Program-made: the position numbers and the translations under genes | Part shown: in pieces, positions 1-9,828 of the stretch | Numbering within the stretch: position 1 is the stretch's first letter | Layout of the letters: each line of letters opens with the position of its first letter | Origin: Providencia heimbachae ATCC 35613 | GTDB taxonomy: Bacteria > Pseudomonadota > Gammaproteobacteria > Enterobacterales > Enterobacteriaceae | DNA: 64,000 nucleotides | Direction of reading: 5' to 3' | Assembly (NCBI RefSeq): GCF_001655055.1 | Contig: NZ_LXEW01000035.1 | Location: 89,909 to 153,908, forward strand | The notes under the pieces: generated by a model | What the model saw: the letters and a program-made list of their open reading frames with translations, nothing else | Database searches by the model: none | What the model was told of the DNA's origin: nothing

Positions 1-1157
1 AAAAAATTCATGTAAATACCAAACAAAAAATTGAAATTTATCATGCGAAGCAGGGTGCTCACGTGGGTGTTGTGACTGTGAGTTCTGAAATACCCCCTCG
101 ATATGCTTTTATTCATGGTCCTGAATACCCTGATGCGGATTGGCAATATGATTTTCATCATCGGCGAGGTGTTTATGTTTCTGACGACCAATTAAATGTG
201 GCGCATCCTATTGATGCAATGAGCATTACACCGCCATATGTGGCGGGAGCATTGCGAGGTGGAACCCATGTGCATGTATTTAGCCCCGATGGAAAATGGT
301 TAAGTTTTACCTACAATGACCATGTTATGCATGAGTTAGATATTCAACGTGACCAGCGAAATGTTGCAGTTGCCGTACCTGCTGGAGCCGTAAACGTCGA
401 ACCTAAAAAGCATAAAAGAGAATATGGCGGTGATTATTTTTGTTGTGTGGTCACTAAAACAACGTTATTACCAAAACCGGATAGCAACGAAATTAGTCGT
501 GCCTATGAAGAAGGTTGGATAGGCCAAAAAGGCTATCTAAATGCGAGTGATAATTGGCAAGAGAAAGCATTAGCATTTATTGGGGATACTCATTCAGTTA
601 GTGGGGAAATTATTCCAGAGGTATTTATTATCGACCTACCTTCGGAGCCTGAAAGTTTTAAAGTAGCGGGAAGTTCTCCGCTTCAAGGATCGGAGTTTGA
701 CTTGCCATCGCCGCCTAAATATGTGCAGCAAAGGCGTCTAACATATACTCACCAACGAAAATATCCGGGATTAGCAAAACAACCGAGGCATTGGCTGCGT
801 TCATCGCCTAATGGTGAATCAATCGCTTGTTTGATGCATGATGATGAGGGAATTGTTCAGCTATGGTTGGTGAGTACAAAAAATAGTGCGCTCACACAAA
901 TTACCAACGGTACTTCATCAATCCAGTCAGCGTTTAATTGGGATAGCAAAGGTGAGCATATTTGTTTCGTCTATGATAACAGCATAACGCTTTGCCATAT
1001 TGCAACGGGAGTATTGCAAAGATTAACGGAAAAAACAGAGATAGCTCCAGTAGCGGATGCAGTAGTTTTTTCTCCTGATAATCGCTTAGTGGCATTTATG
1101 CGTGATATTGATAGTTTTAGGCAACTCTATACGGTAGAAACGGGGTTAGATAATTAA
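1..1157 (+). CDS. yidR: YidR-like DUF3748 protein, 5' end outside the window
   Basis: The reading frame is open from the first bases of the window. The residues before the first in-frame GTG at position 63 (..AKQGAHVGVVTV..) still look like YidR, so the true start lies upstream and about the last 384 residues are visible. The protein resembles E. coli YidR (about 415 aa), a DUF3748 protein predicted to form a TolB-like beta-propeller. Segments such as FSPDGKWLSF, SSPNGESIA and FSPDNRLVAF are the usual propeller-blade signatures. The molecular function is unknown in any species. It converges on yidQ, the same neighbour as in E. coli. The family call is firm; no function can be stated. Confidence 0.85.
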   Translation, partial: KIHVNTKQKIEIYHAKQGAHVGVVTVSSEIPPRYAFIHGPEYPDADWQYDFHHRRGVYVSDDQLNVAHPIDAMSITPPYVAGALRGGTHVHVFSPDGKWLSFTYNDHVMHELDIQRDQRNVAVAVPAGAVNVEPKKHKREYGGDYFCCVVTKTTLLPKPDSNEISRAYEEGWIGQKGYLNASDNWQEKALAFIGDTHSVSGEIIPEVFIIDLPSEPESFKVAGSSPLQGSEFDLPSPPKYVQQRRLTYTHQRKYPGLAKQPRHWLRSSPNGESIACLMHDDEGIVQLWLVSTKNSALTQITNGTSSIQSAFNWDSKGEHICFVYDNSITLCHIATGVLQRLTEKTEIAPVADAVVFSPDNRLVAFMRDIDSFRQLYTVETGLDN

Positions 1158-1188
1158 ATTTATACTTTACTGTTTAAAGTGACCTGGT

Positions 1189-1217
1189 ATTGCCTGTTTG
1201 TGGTATTAACAGGCAAT
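1189..1217. terminator. 10-bp stem-loop between convergent yidR and yidQ
   Basis: A perfect 10-bp inverted repeat (1189-1198 and 1208-1217) with a 9-nt loop lies 32 bp after the yidR stop. No good U-tract follows on either strand, so it may be a weak terminator or an mRNA 3'-end stabiliser. The rest of 1218-1428 is A+T-rich and shows nothing else. Confidence 0.4.
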
Positions 1218-1428
1218 GTGAAAGCTTTACTTATTATGAATGTATAATTTGGAATTACTATTATTATGAATTAATAGCCGATCCTTCACTTATTTATTGT
1301 GAGAATGCTTTATTTTATTTTGAAAAAATAGTCATTAAATAATCGAGCTTATAAAGTTGATATTTACACGATCTACTAATATACAATAATTTTACTCAAG
1401 TTAGGTTTGGGAGGGAAAGATGTGAAAA

Positions 1429-1770
1429 TTATTTTTTTAAGTTATTCGCAGATGTTTGATGATTGTTTTTATCTTTTTCCTCAAGATCTTCAATGCGTTT
1501 CTTAGGGGAATCTAATTTCGAATCATCACCCGACTTTGCATAATCAAGGGGAATAAGTAATGTGTCCATAATAATAGAGAAAGGCAAATCAATTGCTAAT
1601 AAAGGCCTTACAACCCAGCCAGTATCTTCATTTTTTATCATTGTAATGCTATTTTTAGAACCTGGGTAGTACCCTTCTGACGGGCCCGCATGGGTCATAA
1701 TACTAGAGCACCCACTTAACATTAATGGTGTTATAAATGCAAATAACCTTACAAAAATCAAACTCGGCAT
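1429..1770 (-). CDS. yidQ: YidQ-family (DUF1375) outer-membrane lipoprotein
   Basis: This 113-aa protein begins with a hydrophobic signal followed by the lipobox LSGC at residues 18-21, so Cys21 would be lipidated. The mature part carries the YidQ/YceK-family pattern: SSIMTH, then a YPGS segment, then LLAIDLPFSIIMDTLLIPLDY. E. coli YidQ is 110 aa and reads almost the same through this core. The C-terminal 30 residues are charged and specific to this organism. It is convergent with yidR, as in E. coli. The function is unknown. Its start is supported by the signal peptide, not by a strong ribosome binding site. Confidence 0.85.
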   Translation of the reverse strand: MPSLIFVRLFAFITPLMLSGCSSIMTHAGPSEGYYPGSKNSITMIKNEDTGWVVRPLLAIDLPFSIIMDTLLIPLDYAKSGDDSKLDSPKKRIEDLEEKDKNNHQTSANNLKK

Positions 1771-2123
1771 ATTAATTTAACCTGTACTCTGAGTGTTATT
1801 CCAAGCAGTGCTTCATCATAATGAAAAACAAAAAATTCACAATCGCAGTGTTGTACTATTATTTAAGTAGACAATATAAATAATTATTCCTTTTTTATAA
1901 AAGTTCAGCTAGATGTGAACAAAGTTAATGAATAGAGGCTAATTATCTCTTTATTTGTTATCAGTCTGAAAGTAGATAGTCATAGCAAAATTAATTAGTT
2001 GTGATCTGTGGCCTATTGCACATATTACTCAATTTCTATTTGGCATAATCGATTCAGTAGTATGTTTTATCGTCTATTAAGTTTCGTTTTGTTGGTAACT
2101 TGTCGTCAAAAGGATAGCGGTTT
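1771..2123. other. Intergenic region between yidQ and yidE
   Basis: These 353 A+T-rich bases separate two divergent genes. In E. coli the small heat-shock genes ibpA and ibpB sit exactly here. No alpha-crystallin-like reading frame is visible on either strand. The region must hold the yidQ and yidE promoters, but no convincing -35/-10 pair or operator stands out. Confidence 0.6.
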
Positions 2124-3782
2124 ATGAGTGAATTAGCTCTTACTGTGAGTTTGTTGGCGTTGGCTGCCGCACTAGGTTTATGGATTGGTAATTGGAAAAT
2201 CCGTAATGTTGGATTAGGGATCGGAGGGGTGCTTTTTGGCGGCATAATCATTGGCCATTTTGCGCAAAGTTACGGTTTGCAGCTTAATAAAGATATGCTG
2301 CACTTTATCCAAGAATTTGGCTTGATCCTGTTTGTTTACACGATAGGTATACAAGTTGGTCCAGGTTTTTTCTCCTCGTTGCGCGTATCAGGCCTAAAAC
2401 TTAATGGTTTTGCTCTGATGATTGTTGTGCTCGGCGCTGCGGTTACTGCGATTATTTATAAAGTTGCAGATATTCCACTGCCTATTATTTTAGGTATTTT
2501 TTCGGGTGCAATTACCAATACGCCATCGTTAGGTGCAGGACAACAAATTCTCACTGATCTCGGTTCAGACCCCAATCTTATTGGCCAAATGGGAATGGGC
2601 TATGCAATGGCTTACCCGATGGGGATTTGTGGTATTTTACTTGTCATGTGGCTAGTCCGCATTATTTTTAGAATTGCAGTAGATAAAGAAGCTGCCACAT
2701 TTAATAGTTCCAATTTTCAGCAACGGGAAACGTTGCAAACCATGAATATTGCTATCCGCAATGGAAATCTTGATGGGTTAATGATGCAAGATATTCCTCT
2801 ACTCGGCAGTGACGCAATTGTTTGTTCAAGATTAAAGCGTGGTGAGATGCTCGTTGTACCTCAGCCGACCACTGAAATTCGGTTAGGTGATTTACTTCAT
2901 GTCGTTGGTCAAAAAGAAGATTTAAATAAGGTTCGGTTGATACTCGGTGAAGAAGTAGATGCCTCTTTATCTACGTCGAGTTCAGTATTGCATTCAGTTC
3001 GTGTTGTGGTAACTAACGATGCAGTGCTAAGTAAAAGGCTTAAAGAATTAAACCTTAAACAAAAATATGACGTGGTTGTCACTCGTCTGAACCGTACCGG
3101 TATTGATCTGGTTGCGAACAATAATTCTGTTCTACAATTCGGGGATATTCTGAATATCGTTGGGCGACCTGAGTCAATTGATGCAGTTACTGCGCTGTTA
3201 GGGAACGCGAAACAAAAATTACAACAAGTCCAAATGTTACCTGTTTTTATTGGTATTGGTTTAGGTGTTGTATTGGGTTCGATCCCTGTATTTGTGCCAG
3301 GTTTTCCTGCGGCATTAAAACTGGGGCTTGCGGGTGGCCCACTGGTTGTGGCTTTAATTTTAGGTCGTATCGGTACTATAGGGCGGCTATATTGGTTTAT
3401 GCCTCCGAGTGCTAACCTTGCACTTAGAGAGCTGGGAATTGTGATGTTCCTCGCCGTTGTTGGGTTAAACTCGGGTGGTGGCTTTATTGATACGCTAATA
3501 AAAGGGGATGGGTTAACTTGGATTGGCTATGGCTTGCTAATTACATTTGTTCCATTATTCATTACCGCTATTGTTGCACGGGTTTTCGGTAAGATGAATT
3601 ATCTCAGCTTGTGTGGCGTATTAGCGGGTTCAATGACGGATCCTCCAGCGCTTGCATTTGCTAATAATATTCACCCATCAAGCGGTGCGCCAGCTTTATC
3701 TTATGCAACTGTTTATCCTTTAGCGATGTTCTTACGGATAATCTCACCTCAATTACTTGCCATATTATTTTGGACCATTTAA
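2124..3782 (+). CDS. yidE: YidE/AspT-family putative membrane transporter
   Basis: This 552-aa inner-membrane protein has the layout of E. coli YidE (553 aa). An N-terminal block of about five to six membrane helices (residues 1-180) is followed by two cytosolic RCK_C/TrkA-C-type domains (roughly 195-275 and 285-365), then a second block of helices to the end. The two membrane halves are duplicated: [14 protein letters not shown] in the first is echoed by [14 protein letters not shown] in the second, a hallmark of the aspartate:alanine exchanger superfamily. The substrate of YidE itself is not established. The start follows an AAAGGAT ribosome binding site. A terminator follows closely, so it is probably monocistronic. 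Confidence 0.88.
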   Translation: MSELALTVSLLALAAALGLWIGNWKIRNVGLGIGGVLFGGIIIGHFAQSYGLQLNKDMLHFIQEFGLILFVYTIGIQVGPGFFSSLRVSGLKLNGFALMIVVLGAAVTAIIYKVADIPLPIILGIFSGAITNTPSLGAGQQILTDLGSDPNLIGQMGMGYAMAYPMGICGILLVMWLVRIIFRIAVDKEAATFNSSNFQQRETLQTMNIAIRNGNLDGLMMQDIPLLGSDAIVCSRLKRGEMLVVPQPTTEIRLGDLLHVVGQKEDLNKVRLILGEEVDASLSTSSSVLHSVRVVVTNDAVLSKRLKELNLKQKYDVVVTRLNRTGIDLVANNNSVLQFGDILNIVGRPESIDAVTALLGNAKQKLQQVQMLPVFIGIGLGVVLGSIPVFVPGFPAALKLGLAGGPLVVALILGRIGTIGRLYWFMPPSANLALRELGIVMFLAVVGLNSGGGFIDTLIKGDGLTWIGYGLLITFVPLFITAIVARVFGKMNYLSLCGVLAGSMTDPPALAFANNIHPSSGAPALSYATVYPLAMFLRIISPQLLAILFWTI

Positions 3783-3789
3783 TCAAAGT

Positions 3790-3822
3790 AATAAGCTCTT
3801 TACTAAAAGTAGGGAGCTTATT
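3790..3822 (+). terminator. Terminator-like hairpin after yidE
   Basis: A 9-bp perfect stem (3790-3798 with 3814-3822) begins 8 bp after the yidE stop. The 3' side runs into TTGTATT, so it is a moderate intrinsic terminator. Confidence 0.55.
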
Positions 3823-4057
3823 GTATTAGCCGCCTTACATTCCATTTATTGTAATTAAAGTATAATAATTTCAATTTGATATTCGAGTTTGGCAATACAT
3901 TTATCTTGTGAGTGAATGGAAAGTATTCGTACATATAGAGGTAAAAAGTACGGTTGTTCAAGCAATGAGCATGCGGAAAAGGTGGTTTAATGGTTGTGAA
4001 TGATATTCGTATTGAAAGAAACATTTGATTTCAATTACGGAGTTCTCGCTAATTTTT

Positions 4058-4088
4058 AGCCCTTCCATATGAAAGGGCTTTTTTTTTT
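4058..4088 (+). terminator. Strong plus-strand terminator, possibly ending an unannotated small RNA
   Basis: The stem AGCCCTT/AAGGGCT (4058-4064 with 4073-4079) is followed directly by an unbroken run of ten T on the plus strand (4079-4088). It is convergent with avtA. The yidE transcript already has a hairpin 270 bp upstream, and the 235 bp between them hold no coding frame. A TATAAT hexamer at 3861-3866 could start a transcript of about 215 nt ending here. The terminator is clear; the RNA is speculative. Confidence 0.75.
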
Positions 4089-4112
4089 GCTTACGAATAA
4101 AAAATTCGTCAA

Positions 4113-5375
4113 TTAGCGGATTGCTGTGACTTCTTGATATGCTTTCTCTAATTCTTCAGCAAGTATTTTTATTCCCTGCTCAATTTTTTCAGGCTCTGGA
4201 ACATAATTCATACGCATGCATTGGTGTGCATGTGGCCAGTCCTCTTCTATACCAGGGAAAAAGTAGTGTCCCGGAACCATTAATACACCCCGTTTTTTTA
4301 ATCTCTGATAAAGCTCTAAACAACTGATTGGCAAGTTTTGAAACCACAACCATAAAAAAATTGCCCCTTCAGGTTTATGAATAAGGCATTTTTCTTCAGG
4401 TATATAGCGCCGAATAATTTGAATTGCCTCTTCAACACGCTGTTTATAAAAAGGTCCAATGACATTTTTAGATAGCGCAAATAAATCATCTTTTTTAAGC
4501 ATTTCAAGGGCTAATGCAGGACCAATTCCACCTGGTGCAAGGCTAATGATGCCATTCATATTACTAACGGCTTCAATGATTTCTTCATTTGCAATGATGA
4601 TACCGCAGCGAGTGCCAGGTAACCCAAGTTTGGATAGACTCATGCATAGAATGACATTTTCGTTCCAGAATGGGGTTGCATCACTAAAGATGATGCCAGG
4701 GAACGGTACGCCATAGGCGTTATCAATCAGTAGTGGAATATTATGTTGTTTCGCTAATTGATCGAGGTGTTCAACTTCCTCGTCTGTGATCACATTACCT
4801 GTAGGGTTAGTTGGTCGAGAAACGCAGATGACACCAATGTCATCGGTTACTTCTAATGTATTAAAATCAACACGGTATTTAAATTGCCCGTCAGGTAAAA
4901 ACTCAATCTGAGGTTTATTAGCAACAAAAAGGTCATCATCTAGCCCAGAATCTGCATAGCCTACGTATTCAGGGGCGAGAGGAAAGAGAACTTTACGCGT
5001 GATACCATCTTCAAAACGACCAGCAAGCAAGTTAAATAGATAGAAAAACGCACTCTGGCTACCATTGGCGAGTGCGATGTTTTTCGCACTGATATTCCAA
5101 CCTAGTTTTGCGTTTAGAGTTGCCGCTAGCGCTTTCAACATGGCATCTTTACCTTGAGGACCATCATAGTTACATAAGGTATCTGTCAACTGGCCATTAG
5201 CGCACATTTCAGTTAAAAGGTCTTGGAAGTATTTATCCATTTCTGGGATGTGAGCAGGGTTGCCACCTCCGAGCATAATAGATCCAGGTGTTCGTATGCC
5301 CTCATTCAAGTCTTTCATCAACAATGAAATCCCTGAATTTTGAGCGAATTTATTACCAAATTTAGAAAATATCAT
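4113..5375 (-). CDS. avtA: Valine--pyruvate aminotransferase
   Basis: AvtA makes L-valine from 2-oxoisovalerate, using alanine as amino donor and releasing pyruvate. It is a cytosolic, PLP-dependent fold-type I aminotransferase. The 420-aa product follows E. coli AvtA (417 aa) along its whole length, including the N-terminal LGGGNPAHIPEM segment. The PLP-binding lysine is K249 in SLSKLGLPGTRCG. The YDGPQGK and SRPTNPTGN motifs that line the cofactor pocket are present. It stands alone on the minus strand, with 205 A+T-rich bases to tag upstream. No leader peptide or attenuator was seen. Confidence 0.95.
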   Translation of the reverse strand: MIFSKFGNKFAQNSGISLLMKDLNEGIRTPGSIMLGGGNPAHIPEMDKYFQDLLTEMCANGQLTDTLCNYDGPQGKDAMLKALAATLNAKLGWNISAKNIALANGSQSAFFYLFNLLAGRFEDGITRKVLFPLAPEYVGYADSGLDDDLFVANKPQIEFLPDGQFKYRVDFNTLEVTDDIGVICVSRPTNPTGNVITDEEVEHLDQLAKQHNIPLLIDNAYGVPFPGIIFSDATPFWNENVILCMSLSKLGLPGTRCGIIIANEEIIEAVSNMNGIISLAPGGIGPALALEMLKKDDLFALSKNVIGPFYKQRVEEAIQIIRRYIPEEKCLIHKPEGAIFLWLWFQNLPISCLELYQRLKKRGVLMVPGHYFFPGIEEDWPHAHQCMRMNYVPEPEKIEQGIKILAEELEKAYQEVTAIR

Positions 5376-5580
5376 CGCATTTATTCACATATGTTTATTG
5401 GGTTGTTAATAGAATTTTAAACATACTCTGCTCATCTCTAGAGTTCAATAGCTCATTTGTGAATCTTTATAGAATTAAAATAAGGTTAATTGTTATTTAT
5501 TTGGTGTTTTAGTTTAATTGTTAATTATTTGATAGTTTGTTTATCTGATTATATGTTTACTTTCACCGATAAACACTGAT

Positions 5581-6144
5581 TTATTTAAATCGATAACAAT
5601 CAACTAAATGGTCATTAATCATGCCAGTTGCCTGCATAAATGCATAACAAGTGATTGAGCCGACAAACTTAAAGCCACGTTTTTTGAGTGCTTTCGATAA
5701 ATCTTTAGATAGTTCAGTCTCTGCTGGAACTTGAGATGATTGTTTCCAATGGTTAACAATAGGTTGATGATTAACAAAGCCCCATATAAATGTCGAAAAG
5801 TCTTCACCTTTTTCTGCCATTTCAAGGTATGCCTGAGCATTCGCAATAATGGCCTTAATTTTGGCTTTATGTCTGACAATACGGGCATCTAGCATAAGGC
5901 GTTCAATATCGGCATCATTCATTGTAGCAATGTGTTGAGGATCAAAACGATAGAATAGGTCACGGTAACCTTGACGTTTTTTTAATATGGTATACCAAGA
6001 GAGTCCAGCTTGTTGCCCTTCTAAGCAGATCATCTCAAAGAGTCGATGGTTATCTTTAGTTGGTTTTCCCCACTCATTATCATGATAAGCAATATATTCA
6101 GGATCTTGATTAACCCAAGAACAACGAATTGGTGATGTATCCAT
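5581..6144 (-). CDS. tag: DNA-3-methyladenine glycosylase I
   Basis: Tag excises 3-methyladenine from alkylated DNA and so starts base-excision repair. The 187-aa protein has all four ligands of the family's zinc snap: Cys8, His21, His179 and Cys183, each shifted by four from E. coli (4, 17, 175, 179). The catalytic-pocket segment CLEGQQAGLSW carries the conserved Glu42. KKRGFKFVG near the C-terminus is also typical. The gene is divergent from glyQ. A near-consensus LexA-type site lies 55-74 bp upstream of its ATG, which is unexpected because E. coli tag is regarded as constitutive. Confidence 0.95.
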   Translation of the reverse strand: MDTSPIRCSWVNQDPEYIAYHDNEWGKPTKDNHRLFEMICLEGQQAGLSWYTILKKRQGYRDLFYRFDPQHIATMNDADIERLMLDARIVRHKAKIKAIIANAQAYLEMAEKGEDFSTFIWGFVNHQPIVNHWKQSSQVPAETELSKDLSKALKKRGFKFVGSITCYAFMQATGMINDHLVDCYRFK

Positions 6145-6198
6145 TTTTTCAGCCTTTTTCTTATCACAATATGTTTTCCTACAAAGAGATAATATTTA

Positions 6199-6218
6199 TA
6201 CTGTATAAATAAACAGTT
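6199..6218. promoter_or_regulatory. LexA (SOS) box upstream of tag
   Basis: TACTGTATAAATAAACAGTT contains CTGT-N8-ACAG with an A/T-only spacer and differs from the E. coli SOS consensus (TACTGTATATATATACAGTA) at three positions. It lies 55-74 bp before the tag start and about 130 bp before glyQ, so tag is the likelier target. The match is seen directly; LexA control is inferred. Confidence 0.65.
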
Positions 6219-6347
6219 TAAAAGAGATGAAAGAATTTTTTTTTATTTTTAGAATAAATACAGGCGGATTGGGTGCTGTATATCTGGCGGTCAAAGGGTA
6301 TACTGGCGTACTTTCTTTAAATTTTACGTATCGCGTGCGGATCTAAC

Positions 6348-7256
6348 ATGCAAAAGTTTGATACCAAAACCTTCCAAGGTCTTATCCTGACATTACAGGA
6401 CTACTGGGCGCGCCAAGGCTGTACCATTGTTCAACCATTGGACATGGAAGTCGGCGCAGGAACCTCCCACCCAATGACGTGTTTACGCGCATTAGGCCCT
6501 GAGCCTATAGCTGCAGCCTATGTTCAGCCATCTCGTCGACCTACCGATGGTCGTTATGGTGAAAACCCAAACCGTCTGCAACATTATTATCAGTTTCAGG
6601 TGATCATCAAACCGTCTCCTGACAACATTCAAGAACTGTATCTTGGCTCATTAAAAGAGCTGGGCGTTGACCCAACAATTCACGATATTCGCTTTGTTGA
6701 GGATAACTGGGAAAACCCAACCCTAGGGGCTTGGGGACTTGGATGGGAAGTTTGGCTAAACGGAATGGAAGTGACTCAATTTACTTACTTCCAACAAGTT
6801 GGTGGCCTTGAATGTAAACCCGTTACTGGCGAGATCACTTATGGCCTAGAGCGCTTGGCGATGTATATCCAAGGCGTAGATAGCGTATATGACCTCGTTT
6901 GGTGTGATGGGCCACTTGGCAAAACCACCTATGGTGATATTTATCATCAAAATGAAGTTGAGCAATCTACCTATAACTTCGAATATGCTAATGTGGACTT
7001 TCTATTCACCTGCTTTGATGAGTATGAGAAAGAAGCGCAATATCTGTTGTCCTTGGAGTCACCTTTGCCTCTCCCGGCCTACGAACGCATATTGAAAGCG
7101 GCTCATACCTTTAATTTACTGGATGCTCGTAAGGCAATCTCAGTAACTGAACGCCAGCGCTATATTTTACGTATTCGAACCCTTACGAAAGGGGTTGCAG
7201 AAGCTTATTATGCTTCTCGCGAAGCGCTTGGATTCCCTATGTGTCATAAGAACTAA
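6348..7256 (+). CDS. glyQ: Glycyl-tRNA synthetase alpha subunit
   Basis: GlyQ is the catalytic subunit of the bacterial alpha2beta2 glycyl-tRNA synthetase, which activates glycine with ATP and charges tRNA-Gly. At 302 aa it matches the E. coli subunit (303 aa) closely. The class II core is readable: [17 protein letters not shown] near the N-terminus, [20 protein letters not shown] with the motif 2 region, and [16 protein letters not shown] with the motif 3 arginine. The gene is followed by glyS after 9 bp, so the two are surely cotranscribed. No strong ribosome binding site precedes the ATG, but the family alignment fixes the start. Confidence 0.97.
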   Translation: MQKFDTKTFQGLILTLQDYWARQGCTIVQPLDMEVGAGTSHPMTCLRALGPEPIAAAYVQPSRRPTDGRYGENPNRLQHYYQFQVIIKPSPDNIQELYLGSLKELGVDPTIHDIRFVEDNWENPTLGAWGLGWEVWLNGMEVTQFTYFQQVGGLECKPVTGEITYGLERLAMYIQGVDSVYDLVWCDGPLGKTTYGDIYHQNEVEQSTYNFEYANVDFLFTCFDEYEKEAQYLLSLESPLPLPAYERILKAAHTFNLLDARKAISVTERQRYILRIRTLTKGVAEAYYASREALGFPMCHKN

Positions 7257-7265
7257 GAGGCTGTC

Positions 7266-9338
7266 ATGACTCAACAGACTTTCCTTGTGGAAATCGGCAC
7301 CGAAGAGTTACCGCCGAAGGCTCTTCGTTCATTAGCTGAATCATTTGCGGCAAGCTTTACCGCAGAACTCGATGGTGCAAATATTGCCCACGGTGAAGTA
7401 ACTTGGTATGCCGCTCCGCGCCGTTTAGCGTTAAAAATTGCCAACTTAGCGACTTCTCAGCCAGATCGCGAGGTCGAGAAACGTGGTCCCGCAATTTCTG
7501 CTGCTTTTGGTGCTGATGGTCAACCAACTAAAGCGGCAGAAGGCTGGGCACGTGGTTGTGGTATTACCGTTGCTCAAGCCGAACGCTTAACAACCGATAA
7601 AGGTGAATGGTTGCTTTATCGTGCCCAAATGAAAGGGCAAGCAGTCAGCGAGCTATTGATTGATATGGTTAGCCGTTCACTTTCTAAGCTACCAATTCCA
7701 AAATTGATGCGCTGGGGCAATAACGAAACACAATTTGTTCGTCCAGTTCATACCGTAACCTTACTGCTTGGCAGTGATGTCATCGAAGGTGAGATCCTTG
7801 GCATTAAGAGTGGACGTACCATTCGTGGTCACCGTTTTATGGGTGAAGCTGAGTTTACTATCGATACTGCAGACCAGTATCCAACTACCTTACGTGAACG
7901 CGGCAAGGTTGTTGCGGATTATGAAGAGCGTAAAGCTATTATTAAGGCTGGCGCTGAAAAAGCAGCCCAAGCGCTTGGTGGTATAGCTGATTTAACGAAT
8001 AGCTTACTTGAAGAAGTGGCGTCATTGGTTGAATGGCCAGTTGTATTAACCGCTAAATTTGAAGAGAAATTCTTAGAAGTTCCTTCAGAAGCACTGGTTT
8101 ATACGATGAAAGGCGACCAAAAATATTTTCCGGTTTATGATAATGCTGGCAATTTGATGCCAAACTTTATCTTTGTGACGAATATTGAATCATCTGATCC
8201 TCAACAAATTATTTCGGGTAATGAAAAAGTTGTTCGTCCTCGCTTAGCAGATGCTGAGTTTTTCTTTAAAACTGACCGCAAGCAGCGTTTGGAAGATAAT
8301 TTACCCCGTCTTGAAACCGTGTTATTTCAAAAACAATTGGGCACACTGCGCGATAAAACTAATCGTTTAGAAGCACTTTCGGGTTGGATTGCTAGCAAAA
8401 TCGGAGCGGATGTCAATCATGCTACGCGTGCTGGCTTATTAGCAAAATGTGACTTAATGACCAATATGGTGTTTGAATTTACTGACACCCAAGGTGTTAT
8501 GGGCATGCATTATGCACGCCATGACGGTGAATCTGAAGATGTTGCATTAGCACTGAAAGAACAGTATCAACCGCGCTTTGCTGGCGATGAATTGCCTTCT
8601 ACCGATGTTTCTGCGGCGCTAGCGTTAGCTGAAAAAATGGATACCCTTGCGGGTATTTTCGGTATTGGTCAGCACCCTAAAGGGGATAAAGACCCATTTG
8701 CGTTGCGTCGTGCGGCACTTGGTGTTTTACGTATTATCGTTGAAAAAGGCTATCAGCTTGATCTTGTTGAAATGACACAAGAAGCAGCTCGTTTGTATGG
8801 CGATAAGCTGACGAATGAAAATGTCGTCAATGATGTGGTCGAGTTTATGCTAGGTCGCTTCCGTTCTTGGTATCAAGAGCTGGGTTATAGCATTGATACC
8901 ATCCAAGCTGTCCTTGCTCGTCGCCCAACTCAACCTGCTGACTTTGACGCTCGTGTTAAGGCTGTGACGCATTTCCGCTCTTTAGAAGAAGCACAGGCGC
9001 TTGCAGCGGCAAATAAACGTGTATCTAATATTCTTAGCAAGTCAGATGAAAGACTAGCAGACAGCGTCTTAGCATCCGTACTCAAAATGCCAGAAGAAGT
9101 GAAGCTAGCAACTCACGTTGTTGTGCTGCAAGACAAATTGGCACCCATGTTTGCAGAAAGAAATTACCAAGAAGCTTTAGTTGAACTTGCATCTTTACGT
9201 GAAGTTGTTGATGAGTTCTTCGCGAATGTGATGGTAATGGATGAAGACCAAGCAGTACGAGTGAATCGTTTAACTTTGTTAAGCCAACTCCGTGAGTTAT
9301 TCTTAAAAGTTGCTGATATCTCGCTACTGAATAATTAA
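7266..9338 (+). CDS. glyS: Glycyl-tRNA synthetase beta subunit
   Basis: GlyS is the tRNA-binding partner of GlyQ. The 690-aa product (E. coli 689) starts with [17 protein letters not shown], the family signature. The central part contains the HD-type domain ([22 protein letters not shown] and MHYARHDGE). The C-terminal part corresponds to the anticodon-binding region shared with arginyl-tRNA synthetase ([29 protein letters not shown]). Its start lies 9 bp after glyQ and an AGAGG ribosome binding site sits in the gap. A strong terminator follows, closing a two-gene operon. Confidence 0.97.
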   Translation: MTQQTFLVEIGTEELPPKALRSLAESFAASFTAELDGANIAHGEVTWYAAPRRLALKIANLATSQPDREVEKRGPAISAAFGADGQPTKAAEGWARGCGITVAQAERLTTDKGEWLLYRAQMKGQAVSELLIDMVSRSLSKLPIPKLMRWGNNETQFVRPVHTVTLLLGSDVIEGEILGIKSGRTIRGHRFMGEAEFTIDTADQYPTTLRERGKVVADYEERKAIIKAGAEKAAQALGGIADLTNSLLEEVASLVEWPVVLTAKFEEKFLEVPSEALVYTMKGDQKYFPVYDNAGNLMPNFIFVTNIESSDPQQIISGNEKVVRPRLADAEFFFKTDRKQRLEDNLPRLETVLFQKQLGTLRDKTNRLEALSGWIASKIGADVNHATRAGLLAKCDLMTNMVFEFTDTQGVMGMHYARHDGESEDVALALKEQYQPRFAGDELPSTDVSAALALAEKMDTLAGIFGIGQHPKGDKDPFALRRAALGVLRIIVEKGYQLDLVEMTQEAARLYGDKLTNENVVNDVVEFMLGRFRSWYQELGYSIDTIQAVLARRPTQPADFDARVKAVTHFRSLEEAQALAAANKRVSNILSKSDERLADSVLASVLKMPEEVKLATHVVVLQDKLAPMFAERNYQEALVELASLREVVDEFFANVMVMDEDQAVRVNRLTLLSQLRELFLKVADISLLNN

Positions 9339-9377
9339 CTATTTGACTCTTTTTTAAGACAAAAGAGAGTTTATTTG

Positions 9378-9412
9378 AATAAGCGCTAAACGTATTTTAG
9401 CGCTTATTTTTT
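9378..9412 (+). terminator. Intrinsic terminator of the glyQS operon
   Basis: A perfect 13-bp stem (9378-9390 with 9396-9408), loop CGTAT, is followed by TTTT. It lies 40 bp after the glyS stop. Confidence 0.85.
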
Positions 9413-9534
9413 GCCTAAAAAGTCGGGTTGGCGAATAAACCTTACCATTTTGATGGTTTTATCAGCATACGAACTGAATTAACCAAAAATGGGTTGACGA
9501 GCCTGCATCTCGGCAGTATTATTCACACCGTTTT

Positions 9535-9611
9535 CGGCGAGTAGCGCAGCTTGGTAGCGCAACTGGTTTGGGACCAGTGGGTCGGAGGTTCGAATCCTCT
9601 CTCGCCGACCA
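9535..9611 (+). tRNA. proM: tRNA-Pro, anticodon UGG
   Basis: This 77-nt gene folds as a complete cloverleaf. The acceptor stem is CGGCGAG/CTCGCCG, the anticodon stem-loop CTGGTTTGGGACCAG carries TGG, the T arm is GGAGGTTCGAATCCTC, and the CCA end is encoded. To my recollection it is identical or nearly so to E. coli proM. It reads CCN proline codons, with CCA as the exact match. It has its own terminator. Although tRNA-Pro genes can serve as integration sites, no integrase lies next to it. Confidence 0.97.
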
Positions 9612-9619
9612 AATTCCAA

Positions 9620-9650
9620 AACCCACCTCATTGAGGTGGGTTTTCTCGTT
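9620..9650 (+). terminator. Terminator of the tRNA-Pro gene
   Basis: The stem AACCCACC/GGTGGGTT with loop TCATTGA, followed by TTCTCGTTT, begins 9 bp after the encoded CCA. It is a compact intrinsic terminator. Confidence 0.8.
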
Positions 9651-9828
9651 TAAGCTTCCCAGTCATTTTTTCCTCTCTCTTTTTCAGATTAAGTTTCCTT
9701 GCATAGAATAGCTATCATCTGGTGATATAACGGTCATCACTCCAATATCGCTCATTGAATTATATAATTTTTGCTTTGAAATTTATTTCAGTGCGAATGA
9801 AAGGATTTTTCATTACAAGGATGCGTTA

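Noticed and set aside
3818..4024. A 68-codon minus-strand frame between yidE and avtA
   Set aside because: It overlaps a terminator-like hairpin, has no recognisable domain, and its composition is that of A+T-rich intergenic DNA.
9535..9828. An integrated island at the tRNA-Pro gene
   Set aside because: No integrase, no direct repeat of the tRNA 3' end in the following sequence, and only one accessory gene before conserved dppA.
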